This document shows, piece by piece, positions 48,517-57,532 of a DNA stretch of 64,000 nt. The notes below the pieces were generated by a model. The model was given only the letters and a program-made list of their open reading frames with translations. It searched no databases and was not told the DNA's origin. This DNA comes from Klebsiella electrica. GTDB taxonomy: Bacteria; Pseudomonadota; Gammaproteobacteria; Enterobacterales; Enterobacteriaceae. Where the stretch lies: contig NZ_CP041247.1 in the NCBI RefSeq assembly GCF_006711645.1, forward strand, positions 3,534,001-3,598,000, read 5' to 3'. Both the position numbers and the translations under genes were made by a program. Numbering within the stretch: position 1 is the first letter of the stretch; each line of letters starts with the position of its first letter.

Positions 48517-51255
48517 TCAGTTGGGCTGTCCAGCGTCAGGAATAATCAGTAAACCACGCGCGTCGCTAATGACTTTATAGCCGTCAGGCACATCGCAAGC
48601 CTGTTCCTGGAGATAATGCGCAGACACGACACGCTCTGTTGTGTCGGCGAAGGAAGGTTTGAAATGAATGATCTGCTTCCACGAACGGGTGATATTTTCG
48701 CAAAAGAACAGAACCAGATCGTCGCGGTCGGCCATCCCCAGCAGGGTATTCAGCGCGTCCTCTTCCTGTTCAACAATGTGGATCGCCGAGTCATCCACGC
48801 CGTGCGCAATCAGCGCGGCGCGCATCAGCCGCGGCATTTCATCCGGAGCACGTCCCCGTAAGCCGTCATCGCGATGGCAGATATAGCGGTCGAAATGCCC
48901 TGCTACTTTTGCCGCGATGGCGGTGACATCCTCGTCACGTCTGTCGCCCGGGCAGGTCACGCCGACAATTTTTTTGCCACGCGGTTGCAGGCGCTCGACA
49001 AGATCAACCATCGCCCCGACGGCGGCCTCGTTGTGACCGTAGTCGAGAATGGCCCGGAAACCATGCGCGTCGAAGACGTTCATCCGTCCCGGCGACTGGA
49101 AAAATGTGTTATCGAAGGTCCGCAAACCATTACGGATCTGATCGAGTGTTTTCCCCAGCGCATACGCCATCCCTGCGGCGAACATCGCATTCTCGACGTT
49201 GTGCAGGGCTTTACCTTCCAGCGTGGCCGGGATGACATGGGTCCACATCAGGGGGAGCTGCATTCCGTTATCATAAATAACGATTTGCTCTCCGTTCAGC
49301 CCCTGCTCCAGCACGACCGCGCGTTTGCCCAGACGGATATGCTCGCGCACCAACATATGGTCGCGATTACGCGTCACGTACATGATGTGTTTTGCGGGTG
49401 AATGTGCCGCCATTTTTAACGTGTATTCGTTATCGGCGTTCAGCACGACCGTGTCATGGGAAATCTCGGCGATAACCCGTTTCACTTTGGCCAGCTCATC
49501 AAGGGTGTCAACGCCGCCGAGACCAAGGTGATCCGAGGAGATATTGAGCACCGCCCCGACATCGCAGTACATATACCCCAACCCGGAACGGACGATGCCG
49601 CCGCGGGCCGTTTCCAGCACGGCGATATCTACCGCCGGATCGCGTAAGACCATCCTGGCGGAGACCGGCCCCGTCATGTCGCCCTTAACCGTGACATTGC
49701 CATCGATATAAACCGCATCGGTGGAGGTCTGACCAACAATATGACCGGCCATTTTCAGGATATGGCTCAGCATACGCGCGCAGGTTGTTTTGCCATTGGT
49801 GCCGGTCAGCGCGGCAATCGGCACCCGACTTTGGCTGCCTGCCGGGAACAGCATATCCATAATTTTTCCGCCGACATCACGCGGCTTACCTTCCGATGGC
49901 GAGATATGCATCCGCAGGCCGGGTCCGGCATTGATCTCACAGATGGCCCCACCGGTTTCACGATAGCTTTTGGTGATATCCGATGTCAGGAAATCCACTG
50001 CGCCAATATCCAGACCAACCGCACGAATAGCGCGCTCTGCCATCAATTTGTTATCTGGATGGATAATATCGGTAACATCGACAGCCGTACCTCCGGTTGA
50101 GATATTGGCGGTTTTGCGCAGATAAACCTCCTCGCCCAGCGGCGGAACGCTTTCCGCGTGATAACCGCGTAGCGCCAGCAGCGCCAGAGCCCGCTCATCC
50201 AGATCCAGCCGGGTCAGGACATTTTCATGACCAATCCCGCGACGCGGATCCTGATTAACCTTTTCTACCAGCGCGCTGATGGTATGGACGCCATCACCAA
50301 CAACGTGACCAGGCACCCGGCGAGCTGCCGCGACCAGTTCGCCATTCACCACCAGCAGACGATGGTCGTCGCCGGCTATCATGCTTTCCACCACCACCGC
50401 GCTACCTTCGTCGTTGGCGACGGTAAAGGCCATTTCAACCGCCTCATCGTCAGCGATATTGACGGTCACGCCACGGCCATGATTACCGTCCAGCGGTTTT
50501 ATCACCACCGGGTAGCCGATACGTCTGGCGGCCGACAGGGCCTCCTCCCCATCATAGACCACGCGCTGTTGCGGGACCGGGAGCCCTAAGTCGCCCAGTA
50601 ACTGGTTACATATATTTTTATCTGAGGCAATTTCCACTGCGATATGGGAGGTCTGGCTGGTCAACGCGGCTTCGATGCGTTTTTGATATTTCCCCTGTCC
50701 CACCTGAATCAGGCTGGCGTCGTTAAGACGATACCAGGGGATACCGCGCGCCTGCGCCGCCCGGACCAGTTCAAGCGCTGAAGGTCCAAGCGAATATTTG
50801 TCGGCATAGCGAATAAAACGTGCGACATGGTCAGCTAAATCCACGGGGGCGCTCTGTTCATCGGCGCGGGCCAGTTCCGCCAGCATATCGCAGGCCACCT
50901 CCCCCGCCTCCAGTCCGATATCCTCCGACTCATAGCTATAGAGGACCTCGACCTCATTTTCATGGTCGCTGGCAATGGCAAAGGCCAGCTCGCCATCCAG
51001 TCCGGTCAGACGCTGTAAATGCAGCGCGATCAGCGCGATTAACCCGCCGGTCGCCTCAACCTGCACGCCGGGCAACGCCTCACCCTCAGCGGCGAAAATT
51101 CCCGGTATTGCTGCTTTCAACGCGTCAAAAACGGCCTTCCCCTGGGCATTAAGCTTGCTGGCATAGAGCGGATTCACATCCACGCACAAGCGAATAAGTG
51201 GAGTTCTGGCAAAAGTATTAGGACCAACATAAACCGAGGTAGAGATAATATTCAC
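48517..51255 (-). CDS. cphA: Cyanophycin synthetase CphA
   Basis: CphA polymerises aspartate and arginine (or lysine) into multi-L-arginyl-poly-L-aspartate without ribosomes, using ATP. The 912-residue protein has all three domains: an N domain (about 1-165), an ATP-grasp domain (about 215-475, with VIKPLDGNHGRGVTVNI and CEINAGPGLRMH) and a C-terminal Mur-ligase domain with P-loop GTNGKTT at 485-491, TARGGIVRSGLGY and DYGHNEAAV. Both ATP sites look intact, which fits an active CphA1-type enzyme rather than the truncated CphA2 type. The start is GTG with AAGG upstream. It lies 113 bases after the universal-stress gene. Confidence 0.92.
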   Translation of the reverse strand: MNIISTSVYVGPNTFARTPLIRLCVDVNPLYASKLNAQGKAVFDALKAAIPGIFAAEGEALPGVQVEATGGLIALIALHLQRLTGLDGELAFAIASDHENEVEVLYSYESEDIGLEAGEVACDMLAELARADEQSAPVDLADHVARFIRYADKYSLGPSALELVRAAQARGIPWYRLNDASLIQVGQGKYQKRIEAALTSQTSHIAVEIASDKNICNQLLGDLGLPVPQQRVVYDGEEALSAARRIGYPVVIKPLDGNHGRGVTVNIADDEAVEMAFTVANDEGSAVVVESMIAGDDHRLLVVNGELVAAARRVPGHVVGDGVHTISALVEKVNQDPRRGIGHENVLTRLDLDERALALLALRGYHAESVPPLGEEVYLRKTANISTGGTAVDVTDIIHPDNKLMAERAIRAVGLDIGAVDFLTSDITKSYRETGGAICEINAGPGLRMHISPSEGKPRDVGGKIMDMLFPAGSQSRVPIAALTGTNGKTTCARMLSHILKMAGHIVGQTSTDAVYIDGNVTVKGDMTGPVSARMVLRDPAVDIAVLETARGGIVRSGLGYMYCDVGAVLNISSDHLGLGGVDTLDELAKVKRVIAEISHDTVVLNADNEYTLKMAAHSPAKHIMYVTRNRDHMLVREHIRLGKRAVVLEQGLNGEQIVIYDNGMQLPLMWTHVIPATLEGKALHNVENAMFAAGMAYALGKTLDQIRNGLRTFDNTFFQSPGRMNVFDAHGFRAILDYGHNEAAVGAMVDLVERLQPRGKKIVGVTCPGDRRDEDVTAIAAKVAGHFDRYICHRDDGLRGRAPDEMPRLMRAALIAHGVDDSAIHIVEQEEDALNTLLGMADRDDLVLFFCENITRSWKQIIHFKPSFADTTERVVSAHYLQEQACDVPDGYKVISDARGLLIIPDAGQPN

Positions 51256-51368
51256 GATATTCGCCTTCTTACGTTCTGGAAAATCTGAAACAGAATGTCT
51301 GCCATCGCTGATGCCCTTACCCGCCAGGGCAAGCGGTCACCGATGCGCATAAGCATAAACAGGGATAC

Positions 51369-52250
51369 TCAGTCAGGTCGCCGCGGGAGCACGAGGCGCG
51401 GAACGGTGGCAAAACGGGCAATCTTCCCGGCGTTTGAGCCCAGGAAGACCCGCATCAGTTGCCCCCGATCGCTGGAGCCGATAATCAGCAACTCCGTCTC
51501 TTCCCAGTCGATACTGCCGAGCGCGGATTTCCAGTCCTCGCCATCGCCAAGCACGCTGCTAAGCACAACGGGTGAATGCCAGTCATGTTGAATCGCATCA
51601 TGCGCGGCCTGCGCCTGAACGCGCAGCTGATTGGCGACCTGGTTCTCCGCGCTGTAGCCCACGCCCGTTGGATACATCTGTTTATCACGGACAATAAAGG
51701 TGGCGAGTCTCAGGCTGACGCCAAATGTTGCCGCAATTTCGCCGGCCTGCTCCGCCAGTAACGGCGAGTGCTCTGAACCAGAAACCGCGCAGGTGATACG
51801 CTGTACAACCGCGTTATCTGCGACGGTAAATCCGCGCGGCGTTAAAATGACCGGCAGCCCCGCGCTCTGTAGCATATTGGTCGTCACGCTCCCGCTATCA
51901 AACCGCCCTTTAATCGCTGACCGGGCCGATCCCATAACGATACAATCCGCCGAGAGTTCGCTGGCGGTTCGCAGGAGCCCTTCACTGGTGGAAGGGACAG
52001 AGCGGGCAATGAAATCCGCTGAAATATCCGCAGGCAACGCGGCCTTTGCGCAGGCCAGGGCACGGTCGGCATGCTGATAGAGAAAACTGGCGTACTCCTG
52101 ATCAATACGCGCCAGTGAGGGATGGTCCCACGCCTCGGGGACCAGCGTGCATACCACCAGGCTGCCGTGGGTCGTGCGGGCTAAAACGGCGGCCAGTTGC
52201 AATGCCTCCAGACCACTCTGGTCGGCTGAAAAACCCACCAGATATTTCAT
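51369..52250 (-). CDS. Tandem universal stress protein
   Basis: The 293-residue protein holds two UspA domains (about 1-142 and 150-293). Each has an ATP-binding-type motif: MGSARSAIKGRFDSGSV near residue 105, and IGSSDRGQLMRVFLGSNAG near residue 258. UspA domains bind nucleotides and often modulate partner proteins under starvation. Its start overlaps the permease stop by four bases (ATGA), so it may regulate that permease or signal energy state to cyanophycin metabolism; this is inference. No close relative is recalled at this place in E. coli. Confidence 0.85.
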   Translation of the reverse strand: MKYLVGFSADQSGLEALQLAAVLARTTHGSLVVCTLVPEAWDHPSLARIDQEYASFLYQHADRALACAKAALPADISADFIARSVPSTSEGLLRTASELSADCIVMGSARSAIKGRFDSGSVTTNMLQSAGLPVILTPRGFTVADNAVVQRITCAVSGSEHSPLLAEQAGEIAATFGVSLRLATFIVRDKQMYPTGVGYSAENQVANQLRVQAQAAHDAIQHDWHSPVVLSSVLGDGEDWKSALGSIDWEETELLIIGSSDRGQLMRVFLGSNAGKIARFATVPRLVLPRRPD

Positions 52251-53731
52251 TCCGCCACCTCGCTATTCGCCAGATTTTGTCCGTCGCGTTTTTTCTCCAG
52301 TCGCGAGTGGCGAACGGAATATGTCAGGTAAAACAGCGCCGCCAGGATTGCCCAGATGGCGGTCAGCTTGAATACAATCAGCGACAGGCTGGAAATCAAA
52401 TACAGGCAGGCAATAATGCTGAGAATCGGTAACAGCGGAAAGAAAGGCACCTTAAAACCACGCGGTGCATCGGGCTGCGAGTAACGTAAAACGATCACTC
52501 CCGCAGACACTACCGTGAAGGCGACCAGCGTTCCCATGCTGGTTAAATCCCATAGTATTGATGAGGGTAAAAATGCCGCAATTGCCGACACAAAGCAGGC
52601 GACGATCGCGGTATTCATATTCGGCGTCATCGTTCGCGGATTCACTTTATGAAAAATCTTTGGCAACAAACCATCGCGCGACATGGCAAACAGAATCCGG
52701 GTCTGTCCGTACAGCACGACCAGGGTGATAGAAAAAACGGAGACGACGGCGCCGGCAGAAAGCACAACGGCAGGCCAGGTTGCACCGGTAATATGCTGCA
52801 GGATCAGCGCAAGTCCAGCCTCTTGTCCCTTAAATTCGCTCTGCGACTGCGCCCCCAAAGCCATTAACGCCACGAGGATATAAAAAACCGTGACAATAAG
52901 CAGCGCGCTAATAATAGCAATCGGTAAATTACGTTTCGGGTTTTTGACCTCTTCACCCGCGGTGGATACCGCATCAAGGCCCACAAAGGTGAAAAAGATA
53001 GAGCCTGCGGCGGCGCTAATACCGGCAAATCCATGAGGAGCAAACGGTAATAAATTACCGGCATTAAACGATGTCGCCGCGAGGGCAATAAACAGAAGTA
53101 ACACCCCGAGTTTGATAACCACCATAATGGCATTGGTTCGGGCAGACTCTTTCGACCCTCGCATCAGCAGGAGACAACAGAGAAAAACAAGACAGGCGGC
53201 GGGCAGATTAATCAGGCCATCGCCCCCCGGCTTCAGATTGTAGCCTTCCGCAACCAGTGGTGCCGAGAGCATCCAACGGGGGAGTTCAAGACCGCTAATA
53301 TTAAAAATAAGATTGTGGAGATACTCGCTCCAGCCAATAGCGACAGCCGCCGCCGAAATGCCATATTCGAGGATCAAACAGGCGGCGACCAGAAAAGCGA
53401 TACCTTCCCCGAGCGTCACGTAAGCGTATGAATAAGAGGATCCGGAAGCAGGAATCATCGAACTCATCTCGGCATAGCATAGTGCCGTCAGACCCGCCGT
53501 CAGCCCGGCAATCAGAAAAGCAATCAGAACCGCAGGCCCGGCTACCGGCACCTGCTCACTCAACACGAAGAAAATACCCGTGCCGATAGTCGCGCCGACG
53601 CCAAACATGGTTAACTGGAAAAGTGTAATTGAACGCCCAAGTTTGCTTCCGTGAGCAGAAGCGTCTTCAACCATATCGTCTATCGGTTTTTTACGCATCA
53701 GGCGTAGTTTTAAAGATACCCCATGTTTCAT
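52247..53731 (-). CDS. APC-family amino acid permease (cationic type)
   Basis: The 494-residue protein has about twelve hydrophobic helices and APC motifs: GVGATIGTGIFFV (about residues 46-58), SYSYAYVTLGEGIAFL and FFTFVGLDAVSTAGEEVKNP, typical of the cationic amino acid transporter (CAT/YfnA) branch. In this cluster it may import arginine or lysine for storage, or move breakdown products. The ATG at 53731 has AGAGG nine bases upstream. It overlaps the universal-stress gene and is divergent from the Lrp-type regulator. Confidence 0.86.
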   Translation of the reverse strand: MKHGVSLKLRLMRKKPIDDMVEDASAHGSKLGRSITLFQLTMFGVGATIGTGIFFVLSEQVPVAGPAVLIAFLIAGLTAGLTALCYAEMSSMIPASGSSYSYAYVTLGEGIAFLVAACLILEYGISAAAVAIGWSEYLHNLIFNISGLELPRWMLSAPLVAEGYNLKPGGDGLINLPAACLVFLCCLLLMRGSKESARTNAIMVVIKLGVLLLFIALAATSFNAGNLLPFAPHGFAGISAAAGSIFFTFVGLDAVSTAGEEVKNPKRNLPIAIISALLIVTVFYILVALMALGAQSQSEFKGQEAGLALILQHITGATWPAVVLSAGAVVSVFSITLVVLYGQTRILFAMSRDGLLPKIFHKVNPRTMTPNMNTAIVACFVSAIAAFLPSSILWDLTSMGTLVAFTVVSAGVIVLRYSQPDAPRGFKVPFFPLLPILSIIACLYLISSLSLIVFKLTAIWAILAALFYLTYSVRHSRLEKKRDGQNLANSEVAE

Positions 53732-53824
53732 GATAACAACCTCTTTCTCGATTAACGCCTGATTGATTACCTTCCACCCTACAGAAATAAACCTGAAAAA
53801 GTCCTGCCGAAGTTGACGAGATAT

Positions 53825-53840
53825 TCGAAATTTGTTTCGA
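53825..53840. promoter_or_regulatory. Palindrome TCGAAA-N4-TTTCGA, possible Lrp-type operator
   Basis: TCGAAA-TTTG-TTTCGA is a perfect six-base inverted repeat that extends imperfectly into ATAT on both sides. It sits in the 276-base divergent gap, 94 bases before the permease and 168 before the regulator gene. Lrp/AsnC proteins often bind such A+T-rich dyads, so it is a candidate operator for the adjacent regulator. Confidence 0.45.
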
Positions 53841-54007
53841 TATAACAGCCCCTGGAAAACAGGAATTGCTGAAATTCTTTATTTGCTTAAAAAACAGGCG
53901 CTGCGCCAGTTTTAAAATAAGAGAAAGAACTCTGCTACGGACCATTGCATATATTTTACTTATGTATGAAATATTAACGTTTATTGCCTGAAACGTTTGG
54001 AGGCTTT

Positions 54008-54523
54008 ATGAAAGATAGTGATGGTTCGCTGACGCTGGACAGAATTGATTTAAAAATACTTAGCAAGCTACAAAAAAACGGACGAATTACTAATCAGGAA
54101 CTTGCCGATTCTGTCGGTTTATCCGCCAGCCCATGTCTGAGCCGCGTAAGACGGATGGAAAAGGCGGGAGTGATAATTGGTTATCAAACACACATTGAAC
54201 TTGCTAAATTATGCCGGTATGTTGATGTTATCGCAGCAATAACATTAAACAACCATAGCCTGGAGGACTTCGAGCTGTTCGAATCAGCCATTCAGTCAAT
54301 GCGCTATGTTGTTAATTGTACAAAAGTTAGTGGCCCGATAGACTATCTGGCGCATTTTATTTGCCCTGATATCAGCGCCTATCAACTGCTCTCTGATGAA
54401 CTATTAAAAATAGGCCCCAAAGTCTCAAATCTATCAAGCTATATTGTCCTTAAGTCGATTAAACCATACCGCGGATTCGCCTTCGAGGATCTGATAGAAC
54501 CTTGTGCGAAAACGTCTGAGTAA
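54008..54523 (+). CDS. Lrp/AsnC-family transcriptional regulator
   Basis: The 171-residue protein has an N-terminal helix-turn-helix (RIDLKILSKLQKNGRITNQ, then ELADSVGLSASPCLSRVRRM) and a C-terminal RAM domain (about residues 75-150) that binds amino acids. The ATG at 54008 has GGAGG five bases upstream; an in-frame TTG eight codons earlier has none. It is divergent from the permease-usp-cphA-cphB-cphZ run and is the likely local regulator, possibly sensing arginine, lysine or aspartate. Its A+T content is higher than that of the cph genes. Confidence 0.88.
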   Translation: MKDSDGSLTLDRIDLKILSKLQKNGRITNQELADSVGLSASPCLSRVRRMEKAGVIIGYQTHIELAKLCRYVDVIAAITLNNHSLEDFELFESAIQSMRYVVNCTKVSGPIDYLAHFICPDISAYQLLSDELLKIGPKVSNLSSYIVLKSIKPYRGFAFEDLIEPCAKTSE

Positions 54524-54944
54524 AACGCCAGCCAGCGTAAAAAAGAGGGGCCCGTTCTCAGCAACCAGCCCCGTTTCGCTTCCCCCTTCTTTGGACAGAG
54601 AGAAAAACCTGTCCGCTGGCGGCAAGGTTACGCCCTCCCGTGAGCGGATGCCACCGCAGTAACCTGTTATTTATCAGATTAAACCACCTGATGCTATTTG
54701 TGTGATGTAATGTATATGTGGCTGAATTTAATAAAACCAGCAGAGTATTAATTCGGTTATCTGTCGTATAGCAGTGATGAATATTAACTAAAGTTATTTT
54801 TTCTTTTTGTTTAATGACCAGGCAATAAAGCGGGTTTTTATACACATTTAATTATTTTGAAATAAATGTGTAATGTTGCCCCACAATAATCCGACCTGCG
54901 AACTGTTGTAAACAATATATTAATTAGTTTTTAAAAGGTAATTT
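54524..54944. other. 421-base gap between the Lrp-type gene and the PiT transporter
   Basis: No gene is seen. Near the left side AGGTTAC at 54625-54631 and GTAACCT at 54659-54665 could form a stem around a 27-base interior, possibly the end of the regulator transcript. The right part is very A+T-rich and must contain the promoter of the phosphate transporter gene. No Pho box is evident by eye. Confidence 0.4.
54841..54872. repeat. Ten-base inverted repeat upstream of the PiT gene
   Basis: TACACATTTA at 54841-54850 is inverted as TAAATGTGTA at 54863-54872 with 12 bases between them. It lies 72 bases before the start codon. It could be an operator or a leader hairpin; no known regulator could be matched. 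Confidence 0.5.
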
Positions 54945-56555
54945 ATGAGCGAGAATAACGCTATTCAATCTAACGGAGAGGCTACAGCCAGCCTTCCTAA
55001 AATACACCAAAAGAACAGTCGGTTAACTGTTCTTTTTTTTGTTTTTTTATTAGCGATCGGCATAGCGTTTGCGGGGATAAACCTCTTTAATGATGTCAAT
55101 GATGCTGGCGCGGTATACACCGATTACATCCCTTTTCTCCTGCTGGGATTAGCGTTGCTGATAGCGTTAGGTTTTGAATTTGTTAACGGCTTTCACGATA
55201 CCGCCAACGCTGTGGCGACCGTGATTTATACCCACTCGCTGTCGCCGATGGTGGCGGTGATCTGGTCCGGTTTCTTCAACTTCCTCGGCGTGCTGCTGTC
55301 CAGCGGAGTGGTGGCCTTCGGCATCATTTCGCTGCTGCCGGTGGAGCTTATCCTGCAGGCTGGCACCGGCAACGGCTTCGCTATGGTATATGCCCTGCTG
55401 TTCTCGGCGATCATCTGGAACCTCGGCACCTGGTGGCTCGGGTTACCGGCGTCGTCGTCACACACTCTTATTGGCTCCATTATTGGCGTCGGTGTGGCTA
55501 ACGCCTTGATCCACGGACGTACCGGGACCAGCGGCGTCGACTGGGCGCAGGCGATAAAAGTGGGCTATGCGCTACTGCTGTCCCCGGCGATTGGCTTTGT
55601 GTTCGCCGCCCTGCTGCTGCTGGTGATGAAGGCGTTGGTTAAAAACCGCCAGCTGTACACCTCTCCCAAGGGCGACATGCCTCCTCCGCTGTGGATCCGT
55701 GGTCTGCTGATCCTCACCTGTACCGGCGTCTCCTTCGCCCACGGCTCCAACGACGGGCAGAAAGGTATGGGGCTGATTATGCTTATCCTGGTGGGTACCA
55801 TGCCGATTGCTTACGCTCTGAACCGCTCGATGCCGCCGGAACAAATTCCGCGGGTGGCCGCGCTGGCTGAAGTGACCCGCAACGATTTACTGCAGCAATT
55901 CCCGGCGGTGAATCAGGTACAGCCTCGTGAGGTCCTGACCAGCTACGTACGTACCAGCGAACTGACCCCGGACGTCATGCCGGCACTGGCACAGATGGTT
56001 GGCGCCATCGGCGATCAGATCCGCCAGTACGGTTCGGTCAGCAAGATCCCGGCCCAGGCGGTATCCAACACCCGTAACGATATGTACCTGGCGTCGGAAA
56101 CCATCAAACATTTGAAATCCGAGAAACAGCTGCAAATCGCCACCCGTTCACAGCACAACCTGGACGCCCTGAAAAGCGAGCTGGACAACGCCACCCGCTT
56201 TATCCCGTTCTGGGTGAAAGTGGTGGTGGCTATCGCCCTCGGTCTCGGCACCATGGTGGGTTGGCGACGTATTGTGGTGACGGTCGGTGAGAAAATCGGC
56301 AAATCCCACCTGACCTATGCTCAGGGCGCCAGCGCTGAACTGGTCGCCATGGCGACCATTGGCGCGGCGGATGCCTTCGGTCTGCCGGTATCGACCACTC
56401 ATGTCCTGTCCTCAGGCATCGCTGGCACCATGGCGGCCAACCGCTCCGGCCTGCAGATGTCCACCCTGCGCAACCTGCTAATGGCATGGGTGCTCACCCT
56501 GCCCGTTTCAGTATTGCTGTCGGCGACGCTTTACTGGATTTTCACCAACATCTAA
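54945..56555 (+). CDS. PiT-family inorganic phosphate transporter
   Basis: The 536-residue protein shows the duplicated PiT signature: GFEFVNGFHDTANAVAT (about residues 74-90) and VSFAHGSNDGQKGMG (about 263-277), with GLPASSSHT and GLPVSTTHV in the two halves. A cytoplasmic insert of about 120 residues (roughly 295-415) is coiled-coil-like. It would import phosphate with protons or as metal phosphate. It lies 22 bases before the PPK2 gene, so phosphate uptake is probably linked to polyphosphate metabolism. It differs from PitA/PitB mainly in its N-terminal extension. Confidence 0.9.
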   Translation: MSENNAIQSNGEATASLPKIHQKNSRLTVLFFVFLLAIGIAFAGINLFNDVNDAGAVYTDYIPFLLLGLALLIALGFEFVNGFHDTANAVATVIYTHSLSPMVAVIWSGFFNFLGVLLSSGVVAFGIISLLPVELILQAGTGNGFAMVYALLFSAIIWNLGTWWLGLPASSSHTLIGSIIGVGVANALIHGRTGTSGVDWAQAIKVGYALLLSPAIGFVFAALLLLVMKALVKNRQLYTSPKGDMPPPLWIRGLLILTCTGVSFAHGSNDGQKGMGLIMLILVGTMPIAYALNRSMPPEQIPRVAALAEVTRNDLLQQFPAVNQVQPREVLTSYVRTSELTPDVMPALAQMVGAIGDQIRQYGSVSKIPAQAVSNTRNDMYLASETIKHLKSEKQLQIATRSQHNLDALKSELDNATRFIPFWVKVVVAIALGLGTMVGWRRIVVTVGEKIGKSHLTYAQGASAELVAMATIGAADAFGLPVSTTHVLSSGIAGTMAANRSGLQMSTLRNLLMAWVLTLPVSVLLSATLYWIFTNI

Positions 56556-56577
56556 CAGGCCAATACGGAAAACGATT

Positions 56578-57492
56578 ATGTCTATGCATGAATTTAATCG
56601 CGACGACACCTTCAACCAGCGTCTGCTACAGGAATTTTACGACAGCTATGACGAAGAGCTGGAGATGGAGCTGGACGATTTGCGTTTTGACGATGCGGAA
56701 GTGGACAGCGATCAGAAGAAAGCCTGGCGCAAACAGTACTTCCGTGAATTGCTGCACCTGCAGGGGGAGCTGGTGAAACTGCAGGACTGGGTAATGCGCA
56801 CCGGCCACCGGCTGGTTATCATCTTCGAAGGGCGCGATGCGGCGGGTAAAGGCGGCGTGATCAAACGTATCACCCAGCGTCTGAATCCACGTACCTGCCG
56901 CGTGGCGGCGCTGCCTGCGCCAAACGACCGTGAACGTACCCAGTGGTATTTCCAGCGCTATATCGCCCACCTGCCGGCGGCGGGTGAAATGGTGCTGTTC
57001 GACCGCAGTTGGTACAACCGCGCCGGTGTCGAGCGGGTCATGGGGTTTTGTAGCGACGAAGAGTACGAAGAGTTTTTCCGCAGCGTGCCGGAGTTTGAGA
57101 AAATGCTGACCCGTAGCGGGATCCAGATTGTCAAATACTGGTTCTCGATTACCGATGATGAGCAGGAGTTGCGTTTCCTCAGCCGCATTCATGATCCGCT
57201 TAAGCAGTGGAAGCTCAGCCCGATGGATCTGGAAAGCCGTCGTCGTTGGGAGGACTACACCGAAGCCAAAGAGGTGATGTTAGAGCGCACTAACATTCCG
57301 GAAGCGCCCTGGTGGGTGGTTCAGGGGGTGGATAAGAAAAAGGCGCGGCTCAACTGCATCAGCCATCTGCTGCATCAGGTGCCGTACGAGGAAGGCGAAA
57401 GTCATATCATTACCCTCCCACCGCGCAAACGCAATCCTGAGTACCATCGTCACCCGGTGCCGGATAATATGATTGTCCCTGAAAGGTATTAA
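56578..57492 (+). CDS. ppk2: Polyphosphate kinase 2 (PPK2)
   Basis: PPK2 enzymes transfer phosphate between polyphosphate and nucleotides, usually in favour of forming GTP or ATP from polyphosphate. The 304-residue protein has an acidic N-terminal stretch and a P-loop kinase core: Walker A GRDAAGKG at 85-92, Walker B LFDRSWYNR at 140-148 and a lid region RFLSRIHDPLKQWKLSP. The one-domain size fits class I, which uses nucleoside diphosphates. E. coli K-12 has no PPK2. It forms a two-gene operon with the phosphate transporter. Confidence 0.93.
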   Translation: MSMHEFNRDDTFNQRLLQEFYDSYDEELEMELDDLRFDDAEVDSDQKKAWRKQYFRELLHLQGELVKLQDWVMRTGHRLVIIFEGRDAAGKGGVIKRITQRLNPRTCRVAALPAPNDRERTQWYFQRYIAHLPAAGEMVLFDRSWYNRAGVERVMGFCSDEEYEEFFRSVPEFEKMLTRSGIQIVKYWFSITDDEQELRFLSRIHDPLKQWKLSPMDLESRRRWEDYTEAKEVMLERTNIPEAPWWVVQGVDKKKARLNCISHLLHQVPYEEGESHIITLPPRKRNPEYHRHPVPDNMIVPERY

Positions 57493-57500
57493 TGTCAAGC

Positions 57501-57532
57501 GCGGGGTCTTATGCGCAAAAATAAGTCCCCGC
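57501..57532 (+). terminator. Hairpin after the PPK2 gene
   Basis: GCGGGG-t-CTTAT at 57501-57512 pairs with ATAAG-t-CCCCGC at 57521-57532, with one T-T mismatch. It starts eight bases after the stop. No T-run follows. Confidence 0.55.

Noticed and set aside
48517..51255. Possibility that the large ligase is a MurE/MurT-type enzyme or glutathione synthetase fusion
   Set aside because: The ordered N domain, ATP-grasp and Mur-ligase domains plus the adjoining cyanophycinase are specific for CphA.
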